A DNA stretch of 64,000 bases, from positions 806,001 to 870,000 of the forward strand of contig NZ_CP173677.1 in the NCBI RefSeq assembly GCF_045055315.1, given 5' to 3'. Shown one piece after another: positions 1 to 7,470 of the stretch (the stretch's first letter is position 1; every line of letters begins with the position of its first letter). The translations under genes were made by a program, and so were the position numbers. The notes under the pieces are model-generated. The model made no database searches. It had not been told where the DNA came from and was given only the letters and a program-made list of their open reading frames with translations. This DNA is from Brachymonas wangyanguii. GTDB taxonomy: Bacteria > Pseudomonadota > Gammaproteobacteria > Burkholderiales > Burkholderiaceae_C.

Positions 1-1
1 C

Positions 2-448
2 CTGGCGTCGCTGCTGTCCGGCGGGTTCAAGCAGTCGATCGCCTGTGTGGGCAACAATCGCCTGACGGCCCACTACACCGATGTGCGTAGCCGCTATCAC
101 GAGAAGGAGCGCCAGGGACAGATGTTTGATGTGCCCGCCGGCAAGGTCTCCTATTTCCGTGTGGTGACGGATGCGCAGGGCAAGCCCGCGCTGCAGGCGC
201 TGGATGGCAAGGCAGGCCAGGCTGCGGTGGATGCGCTGAAGGAGCAGGTGCATACGTTGCCGCGCGTGGAAAACCGCCTCGTGTGCGCCAAGCCGGTGGT
301 GGCGCAGTTCAAGAAATTCACACTGGATGCGTCGGCGCTGTTCGCTTTCGACAAGTCGGACTACGCCAATCTGCTGCCCCAGGGCAAGCAGGAGATCCGC
401 AAGGTGGCGGAAGAGATTGCGCAAAGTGAATCGACCCGGATCTACTAG
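2..448 (+). pseudogene. OmpA-family protein, truncated at the 5' end by the window and at the 3' end by an IS element
   Basis: The frame is open from base 2, so the true start lies outside the window. The visible part has an unrecognised N-terminal segment and then the start of an OmpA-like domain near 327-426, with the pattern ASALFAFDKSDY followed by LPQGKQEIRKVAEEI, as in OmpA peptidoglycan-binding domains. The rest of that domain, including the expected TD and R residues that bind diaminopimelate, is missing. The IS3-family element starts at 427 and supplies the last seven codons and a TAG stop. The missing part does not resume on the far side of the IS. OmpA-family outer-membrane proteins often sit beside type I secretion adhesin loci, which fits the downstream genes. 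It is probably non-functional for wall binding. Confidence 0.7.
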
Positions 449-452
449 ACAC
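427..452 (+). repeat. Left terminal inverted repeat of the IS3-family element
   Basis: It begins TGAATCGACCCGGATC and ends TAGACAC. It pairs with 1633-1658, differing only in three central bases (TAC against CTG). The stop codon of orfB lies inside it at 445-447. Confidence 0.88.
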
Positions 453-1320
453 TCGCGAGCCGCTGGTAGTGACGTTTTTCGAACTCTATCGGGGATACCG
501 CCCCGCATGTATTGTGGCGTCGTTTGGGGTTGTAGAACATCTCGATGTAGTTGAAGACATCGGCCCGCGCATCCTGCCGGGTGGAATAGATCTGGCGACG
601 AATCCGCTCGCGCTTGAGCAGTTGAAAGAAGCTCTCCGCCACCGCGTTATCGTGGCAGTTGCCGCGCCGACTCATGCTGCTGACCAGATTGTGCGCGCGC
701 AGCAACTTCTGCCAATCCTGCCCCGTGAACTGACACCCCTGATCGGAATGCACCAGAACCGACTCCTTGGGCTGCCTGCGCCAGATGGCCATCAGCAGCG
801 CGCTCAAAGCCAGATCGCTATCGATGCGACTGCCCATGGACCAGCCAATAACCTGCCTGGAGAATAGATCAAGTACGACAGCCAGGTACAGCCAGCCCTC
901 GTGCGTGCGGATATAGGTGATGTCCGTCACCCATGCCTGATTGGGACCCATCGGCGTGAACTGCCGATTCAGATGATTGGGAGCCACCACGGCAGGCCTG
1001 CCGCCCCGGCTGCCATGGCGGCGCCGATAGCCCGTCTGTGAACGGATACCTGCTGCGCGCAGCAGACGTGCCACACGATGCTTGCCGCACGGCTCACCCA
1101 GATCGCGCATGTCCAGAGTCAGCTTGCGGTACCCATACACGCAGCCACTTTCCAGCCAAGCTTGCTTGAGCAGGCCCAGCAGACGCTGGTCATCGCGTTG
1201 CTTGTCGCTGTAGGGTTTGTGCTTCCAGGCGTAATAGCCGCTGGGATGGACCCTCAGCACCGAACATAGACGGCGTACCGCGTGTACACCCTCATGGCGC
1301 TGGATAAACGCGTACCTCAC
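445..1320 (-). CDS. IS3-family transposase OrfB (DDE integrase core)
   Basis: This 291-residue protein is the catalytic part of the IS3 transposase, which cuts and joins the element ends. An N-terminal HTH_21-like region (about 45-110) with the YGYRKLT motif precedes an RNase H-fold integrase core. The DDE triad is visible: D in WVTDITY, D in LVHSDQG and E in AVAESFF, followed by the conserved K/R (QLLKRER) and the C-terminal YNPKRRH motif. The frame starts with GTG at 1320, overlapping the orfA stop as GTGA. In this family OrfB is normally made as an OrfAB fusion by -1 frameshifting, and the frame relation here allows that. No internal stop or deletion is seen. Confidence 0.93.
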   Translation of the reverse strand: MRYAFIQRHEGVHAVRRLCSVLRVHPSGYYAWKHKPYSDKQRDDQRLLGLLKQAWLESGCVYGYRKLTLDMRDLGEPCGKHRVARLLRAAGIRSQTGYRRRHGSRGGRPAVVAPNHLNRQFTPMGPNQAWVTDITYIRTHEGWLYLAVVLDLFSRQVIGWSMGSRIDSDLALSALLMAIWRRQPKESVLVHSDQGCQFTGQDWQKLLRAHNLVSSMSRRGNCHDNAVAESFFQLLKRERIRRQIYSTRQDARADVFNYIEMFYNPKRRHNTCGAVSPIEFEKRHYQRLASV

Positions 1321-1595
1321 CCGGACTGCCTGGCAAAGTACGCGGCGGCTTTTTTTAGGATGTCGCGCTCCTCGGTAACACGCTTGAGTTCAGCCTTCAG
1401 GCGGCGCAGCTCCTCGGACTGGCTCAATTGCTCCTGGCGCTGGCCGGGGGACATCTGTCGCTGCTTGATCCACTTGTACAGGCTGTGTTGGCTGACGCCC
1501 AGGCGTTCCGATACTTCGGCCACCGCATGACCGCGCTCCACAATCTGTCTGACCGCTTCGATCTTGAATTCTTCCGGATATCTCTTCTGACTCAT
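1317..1595 (-). CDS. IS3-family transposase OrfA (helix-turn-helix)
   Basis: This 92-residue protein binds the element ends and regulates transposition. An HTH_Tnp_1 domain occupies residues 1-50 (start SQKRYPEEFKIEAV, then VSQHSLYKWIKQ), and a leucine-zipper coiled coil follows at about 58-85. Near its end the codons CTA AAA AAA GCC (1358 down to 1347) form an A_AAA_AAA slippery heptamer. A -1 shift there enters the orfB frame without meeting a stop and gives an OrfAB fusion. The upstream sequence TAGGAGGTGCC in transcript orientation gives a good ribosome binding site for the ATG. Confidence 0.92.
   Translation of the reverse strand: MSQKRYPEEFKIEAVRQIVERGHAVAEVSERLGVSQHSLYKWIKQRQMSPGQRQEQLSQSEELRRLKAELKRVTEERDILKKAAAYFARQSG
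1347..1358 (-). promoter_or_regulatory. Programmed -1 frameshift site (A7) of the IS3-family transposase
   Basis: Read on the minus strand, the sequence is CTAAAAAAAGCC. In the orfA frame it is CTA AAA AAA GCC. Slipping back one base leads into the orfB frame (AAA AAA AGC). A stretch of A's in this position is the usual IS3-family device for making OrfAB. Confidence 0.75.
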
Positions 1596-1632
1596 GGCAC
1601 CTCCTATTAGACCTCAGTTATGAGACTCACAG

Positions 1633-1658
1633 GTGTCTACAGGATCCGGGTCGATTCA
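1633..1658 (-). repeat. Right terminal inverted repeat of the IS3-family element
   Basis: This is the reverse-complement partner of 427-452. It ends with TCA at 1658, next to the sequence leading into the adhesin gene. Confidence 0.88.
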
Positions 1659-1723
1659 AATCCCACAAGAAATACATGCCTCGGGCCGGGCAACGGCCTG
1701 AACAGTCAGCAGGACAAAACATC

Positions 1724-4084
1724 ATGAGTCTCAAGCACATCACCCTCCGCATCAACAACGCAACTGAAACCATCCTGACCCGCAAGATCGACGGGGGCGA
1801 GGGCGGAGTGGGTTCCCAGGACAAGGCAGTGCATATCCAGGCGCAGGCCAATGTGCACTATCACTTCACGGATGAGGCGACGGGCTTCGGCCCCGAGAAC
1901 ATCGCGACGAAGCGGGTGGGCAAGAACCTGCACGTTGCGTTTGAAGGCGGCGATGTGAATGAGCCGGATCTGGTGATCGAGAACTACTACAAGGACAACG
2001 GCGAGATCGGCTACGAGAGTGGTACAAACAACATGCTGGTGGGTACGCACGAGAACGGGAATGTGTATCCCTACGTGCCAGAGAGTGCCGAGACGACGGA
2101 TGCGGTGTCCATGCTGGGGGATGGCGTGGAGGCCGGGCAGGCGCTGGGCGGTGAAGGCGCGGTGGTGGTGCCGTTCTTCTGGTGGCCTGCGTTGCTGGGG
2201 GTTGGGTTGCTGGGGGCTGCTGCTGGGGGTGGTGGCGGTGGTGGCGCTGCGCCGGTTCCGGCCAAGCCGTTGATTACGGTGGATGCGCCGGACAACACGC
2301 CTGACACGACGCCGACGATCACGGGCACGACCGATGCGCCGGTGGGCAGCACGGTGACCGTGGTGGTGAAGGACAGTGCGGGTGGCACGCAGACGGTGAC
2401 GACGACGGTACAGCCGGACGGCACGTACAGCGTGGACGTGCCCAAGGCGCTGCCAGAGGGTGGCTACACGGCGACGGCGACGGTGAAGGATCCGGCGGGC
2501 AATACGGGAATGGCGACCGATCCGGGTAGCGTGGACACGACGGCGCCGGCGATCACGGTGGATGCGCCGGACAACACGACAGACACGACGCCGACGATCA
2601 CGGGCACGACCGATGCGCCGGTGGGCAGCACGGTGACCGTGGTGGTGAAGGACAGTGCGGGTGGCACGCAGACGGTGACGACGACGGTACAGCCGGACGG
2701 CACGTACAGCGTGGACGTGCCCAAGGCGCTGCCAGAGGGTGGCTACACGGCGACGGCGACGGTGAAGGATCCGGCGGGCAATACGGGAATGGCGACCGAT
2801 CCGGGTAGCGTGGACACGACGGCGCCGGCGATCACGGTGGATGCGCCGGACAACACGACAGACACGACGCCGACGATCACGGGCACGACCGATGCGCCGG
2901 TGGGCAGCACGGTGACCGTGGTGGTGAAGGACAGTGCGGGTGGCACGCAGACGGTGACGACGACGGTACAGCCGGACGGCACGTACAGCGTGGACGTGCC
3001 CAAGGCGCTGCCAGAGGGTGGCTACACGGCGACGGCGACGGTGAAGGATCCGGCGGGCAATACGGGAATGGCGACCGATCCGGGTAGCGTGGACACGACG
3101 GCGCCGGCGATCACGGTGGATGCGCCGGACAACACGACAGACACGACGCCGACGATCACGGGCACGACCGATGCGCCTGTGGGCAGCACGGTGACCGTGG
3201 TGGTGAAGGACAGTGCGGGTGGCACGCAGACGGTGACGACGACGGTACAGCCGGGCGGCACGTACAGTGTGGAGGTGCCCAAGGCGCTGCCGGAAGGGGG
3301 CTACACGGCGACGGCGACGGTGCAGGATCCGGCGGGCAATATTGCTAGTGCCAGTGATTTTGTGGACTCTCCTGAGACGGTGACGACGGACGAAGACACG
3401 CCGGTCAGCGGCAGTGTGCTTGATGGCACGACGAGCGTGGACGGCCCGGTGACGGTGACCGAGTTCACGGTGGGCGGCACGACCTACCAGGCCGGAGAGA
3501 CGGCGACCATCACGGGCGTGGGCACGATCGTGGTCAATGCCGATGGCACGTACACGTTCACGCCGAACGACAACTGGAACGGCACGGTGCCGAGCGTGGG
3601 CTACACGGTGACGGACGGCAGCAGCACCGACACCTCCAAGCTGGACATCACGGTGACGCCGGTGGACGACCCGTTCACCGACGCCGATGAGACGGTGACG
3701 ACGGACGAAGACACGCCGGTCAGCGGCAGTGTGCTTGATGGCACGACGAGCGTGGACGGCCCGGTGACGGTGACCGAGTTCACGGTGGGCGGCACGACCT
3801 ACCAGGCCGGAGAGACGGCGACCATCACGGGCGTGGGCACGATCGTGGTCAATGCCGATGGCACGTACACGTTCACGCCGAACGACAACTGGAACGGCAC
3901 GGTGCCGAGCGTGGGCTACACGGTGACGGACGGCAGCAGCACCGACACCTCCAAGCTGGACATCACGGTGACGCCGGTGGACGACCCGTTCACCGACGCC
4001 GATGAGACGGTGACGACGGACGAAGACACGCCGGTCAGCGGCAGTGTGCTTGATGGCACGACGAGCGTGGACGGGCCCTGGTGA
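1724..4084 (+). CDS. Giant RTX/BapA-like adhesin, N-terminal part (frameshifted)
   Basis: This is the first 786 codons of a very large secreted adhesin. The ATG at 1724 follows AGGA and fits better than an in-frame ATG at 1676 close to the IS end. Residues 1-145 resemble BapA-type prefix regions and have no Sec signal peptide, as expected for a type I substrate. A hydrophobic segment (about 150-168) and a glycine run follow. Four tandem Ig-like repeats of 93 residues (TVDAPDNT...TITGTTDAPVGS) span residues 184-550. The 105-residue repeats (ETVTTDEDTPVSGSVLDGTT) then begin at 551. Two extra bases near 4070-4080 (GACGGGCCCTGG instead of GACGGCCCGG) shift the frame and end this ORF at 4084. Restoring frame would give one 2752-residue protein with the next feature. 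Confidence 0.8.
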   Translation: MSLKHITLRINNATETILTRKIDGGEGGVGSQDKAVHIQAQANVHYHFTDEATGFGPENIATKRVGKNLHVAFEGGDVNEPDLVIENYYKDNGEIGYESGTNNMLVGTHENGNVYPYVPESAETTDAVSMLGDGVEAGQALGGEGAVVVPFFWWPALLGVGLLGAAAGGGGGGGAAPVPAKPLITVDAPDNTPDTTPTITGTTDAPVGSTVTVVVKDSAGGTQTVTTTVQPDGTYSVDVPKALPEGGYTATATVKDPAGNTGMATDPGSVDTTAPAITVDAPDNTTDTTPTITGTTDAPVGSTVTVVVKDSAGGTQTVTTTVQPDGTYSVDVPKALPEGGYTATATVKDPAGNTGMATDPGSVDTTAPAITVDAPDNTTDTTPTITGTTDAPVGSTVTVVVKDSAGGTQTVTTTVQPDGTYSVDVPKALPEGGYTATATVKDPAGNTGMATDPGSVDTTAPAITVDAPDNTTDTTPTITGTTDAPVGSTVTVVVKDSAGGTQTVTTTVQPGGTYSVEVPKALPEGGYTATATVQDPAGNIASASDFVDSPETVTTDEDTPVSGSVLDGTTSVDGPVTVTEFTVGGTTYQAGETATITGVGTIVVNADGTYTFTPNDNWNGTVPSVGYTVTDGSSTDTSKLDITVTPVDDPFTDADETVTTDEDTPVSGSVLDGTTSVDGPVTVTEFTVGGTTYQAGETATITGVGTIVVNADGTYTFTPNDNWNGTVPSVGYTVTDGSSTDTSKLDITVTPVDDPFTDADETVTTDEDTPVSGSVLDGTTSVDGPW
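2273..3373 (+). repeat. Four tandem 279-bp repeats (Ig-like domains)
   Basis: Copies start at 2273, 2552, 2831 and 3110. The first three are almost identical. The fourth diverges towards its end (GGC for GAC in the QPGG segment, then a new tail IASASDFVDSP). Each encodes a 93-residue Ig-like domain of a kind common in bacterial adhesins. Confidence 0.93.
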
Positions 4085-7000
4085 CGGTGACCGAGTTCAC
4101 GGTGGGCGGCACGACCTACCAGGCCGGAGAGACGGCGACCATCACGGGCGTGGGCACGATCGTGGTCAATGCCGATGGCACGTACACGTTCACGCCGAAC
4201 GACAACTGGAACGGCACGGTGCCGAGCGTGGGCTACACGGTGACGGACGGCAGCAGCACCGACACCTCCAAGCTGGACATCACGGTGACGCCGGTGGACG
4301 ACCCGTTCACCGACGCCGATGAGACGGTGACGACGGACGAAGACACGCCGGTCAGCGGCAGTGTGCTTGATGGCACGACGAGCGTGGACGGCCCGGTGAC
4401 GGTGACCGAGTTCACGGTGGGCGGCACGACCTACCAGGCCGGAGAGACGGCGACCATCACGGGCGTGGGCACGATCGTGGTCAATGCCGATGGCACGTAC
4501 ACGTTCACGCCGAACGACAACTGGAACGGCACGGTGCCGAGCGTGGGCTACACGGTGACGGACGGCAGCAGCACCGACACCTCCAAGCTGGACATCACGG
4601 TGACGCCGGTGGACGACCCGTTCACCGACGCCGATGAGACGGTGACGACGGACGAAGACACGCCGGTCAGCGGCAGTGTGCTTGATGGCACGACGAGCGT
4701 GGACGGCCCGGTGACGGTGACCGAGTTCACGGTGGGCGGCACGACCTACCAGGCCGGAGAGACGGCGACCATCACGGGCGTGGGCACGATCGTGGTCAAT
4801 GCCGATGGCACGTACACGTTCACGCCGAACGACAACTGGAACGGCACGGTGCCGAGCGTGGGCTACACGGTGACGGACGGCAGCAGCACCGACACCTCCA
4901 AGCTGGACATCACGGTGACGCCGGTGGACGACCCGTTCACCGACGCCGATGAGACGGTGACGACGGACGAAGACACGCCGGTCAGCGGCAGTGTGCTTGA
5001 TGGCACGACGAGCGTGGACGGCCCGGTGACGGTGACCGAGTTCACGGTGGGCGGCACGACCTACCAGGCCGGAGAGACGGCGACCATCACGGGCGTGGGC
5101 ACGATCGTGGTCAATGCCGATGGCACGTACACGTTCACGCCGAACGACAACTGGAACGGCACGGTGCCGAGCGTGGGCTACACGGTGACGGACGGCAGCA
5201 GCACCGACACCTCCAAGCTGGACATCACGGTGACGCCGGTGGACGACCCGTTCACCGACGCCGATGAGACGGTGACGACGGACGAAGACACGCCGGTCAG
5301 CGGCAGTGTGCTTGATGGCACGACGAGCGTGGACGGCCCGGTGACGGTGACCGAGTTCACGGTGGGCGGCACGACCTACCAGGCCGGAGAGACGGCGACC
5401 ATCACGGGCGTGGGCACGATCGTGGTCAATGCCGATGGCACGTACACGTTCACGCCGAACGACAACTGGAACGGCACGGTGCCGAGCGTGGGCTACACGG
5501 TGACGGACGGCAGCAGCACCGACACCTCCAAGCTGGACATCACGGTGACGCCGGTGGACGACCCGTTCACCGACGCCGATGAGACGGTGACGACGGACGA
5601 AGACACGCCGGTCAGCGGCAGTGTGCTTGATGGCACGACGAGCGTGGACGGCCCGGTGACGGTGACCGAGTTCACGGTGGGCGGCACGACCTACCAGGCC
5701 GGAGAGACGGCGACCATCACGGGCGTGGGCACGATCGTGGTCAATGCCGATGGCACGTACACGTTCACGCCGAACGACAACTGGAACGGCACGGTGCCGA
5801 GCGTGGGCTACACGGTGACGGACGGCAGCAGCACCGACACCTCCAAGCTGGACATCACGGTGACGCCGGTGGACGACCCGTTCACCGACGCCGATGAGAC
5901 GGTGACGACGGACGAAGACACGCCGGTCAGCGGCAGTGTGCTTGATGGCACGACGAGCGTGGACGGCCCGGTGACGGTGACCGAGTTCACGGTGGGCGGC
6001 ACGACCTACCAGGCCGGAGAGACGGCGACCATCACGGGCGTGGGCACGATCGTGGTCAATGCCGATGGCACGTACACGTTCACGCCGAACGACAACTGGA
6101 ACGGCACGGTGCCGAGCGTGGGCTACACGGTGACGGACGGCAGCAGCACCGACACCTCCAAGCTGGACATCACGGTGACGCCGGTGGACGACCCGTTCAC
6201 CGACGCCGATGAGACGGTGACGACGGACGAAGACACGCCGGTCAGCGGCAGTGTGCTTGATGGCACGACGAGCGTGGACGGCCCGGTGACGGTGACCGAG
6301 TTCACGGTGGGCGGCACGACCTACCAGGCCGGAGAGACGGCGACCATCACGGGCGTGGGCACGATCGTGGTCAATGCCGATGGCACGTACACGTTCACGC
6401 CGAACGACAACTGGAACGGCACGGTGCCGAGCGTGGGCTACACGGTGACGGACGGCAGCAGCACCGACACCTCCAAGCTGGACATCACGGTGACGCCGGT
6501 GGACGACCCGTTCACCGACGCCGATGAGACGGTGACGACGGACGAAGACACGCCGGTCAGCGGCAGTGTGCTTGATGCCACGACGAGCGTGGACGGCCCG
6601 GTGACGGTGACCGAGTTCACGGTGGGCGGCACGACCTACCAGGCCGGAGAGACGGCGACCATCACGGGCGTGGGCACGATCGTGGTCAATGCCGATGGCA
6701 CGTACACGTTCACGCCGAACGACAACTGGAACGGCACGGTGCCGAGCGTGGGCTACACGGTGACGGACGGCAGCAGCACCGACACCTCCAAGCTGGACAT
6801 CACGGTGACGCCGGTGGACGACCCGTTCACCGACGCCGATGAGACGGTGACGACGGACGAAGACACGCCGGTCAGCGGCAGTGTGCTTGATGGCACGACG
6901 AGCGTGGACGGCCCGGTGACGGTGACCGAGTTCACGGTGGGCGGCACGACCTACCAGGCCGGAGAGACGGCGACCATCACGGGCGTGGGCACGATCGTGG

Positions 7001-7470
7001 TCAATGCCGATGGCACGTACACGTTCACGCCGAACGACAACTGGAACGGCACGGTGCCGAGCGTGGGGGCACGGGTGACGGACGGCAGCAGCACCGACAC
7101 CTCCAAGCTGGACATCACGGTGACGCCGGTGGACGACCCGTTCACCGACGCCGATGAGACGGTGACGACGGACGAAGACACGCCGGTCAGCGGCAGTGTG
7201 CTTGATGGCACGACGAGCGTGGACGGCCCGGTGACGGTGACCGAGTTCACGGTGGGCGGCACGACCTACCAGGCCGGAGAGACGGCGACCATCACGGGCG
7301 TGGGCACGATCGTGGTCAATGCCGATGGCACGTACACGTTCACGCCGAACGACAACTGGAACGGCACGGTGCCGAGCGTGGGCTACACGGTGACGGACGG
7401 CAGCAGCACCGACACCTCCAAGCTGGACATCACGGTGACGCCGGTCAACGACGCCCCCATCGCTAACAAC
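3374..7470 (+). repeat. Thirteen tandem 315-bp repeats in the adhesin gene
   Basis: Copies start at 3374, 3689, 4004, 4321, 4636, 4951, 5266, 5581, 5896, 6211, 6526, 6841 and 7156, each encoding 105 residues. They are essentially identical at nucleotide level. I saw three exceptions: a 2-nt insertion in copy 3 (near 4070-4080), G to C in copy 11 (near 6577, LDG to LDA), and a local change in copy 12 (7066-7077, GYT to GAR). Such identity implies recent expansion or gene conversion and makes copy number uncertain in an assembly. Confidence 0.95.

Larger units (their letters stand above)
427..1658 (-). mobile_element. IS3-family insertion sequence, complete (1232 bp)
   Basis: The element is bounded by 26-bp inverted repeats that match at 23 of 26 positions. 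It begins TGAATCGACCCGGATC and ends with the reverse complement, giving the TGA...TCA ends typical of the IS3 family. It carries overlapping orfA and orfB on the minus strand with an A7 slippery stretch. Flanking bases (AAG on the left, AAT on the right) do not form a target duplication. Both ORFs look intact, so it may still be active. Confidence 0.9.

Noticed and set aside
438..1646. GGATC on both sides of the transposase genes as a 5-bp target duplication
   Set aside because: The identity extends outward as an inverted repeat to TGAATCG / CGATTCA, so GGATC is part of the IS terminal repeats.
3374..7470. CRISPR-like array
   Set aside because: The units are 315 bp, contiguous and coding, without spacers. 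They are protein-domain repeats.
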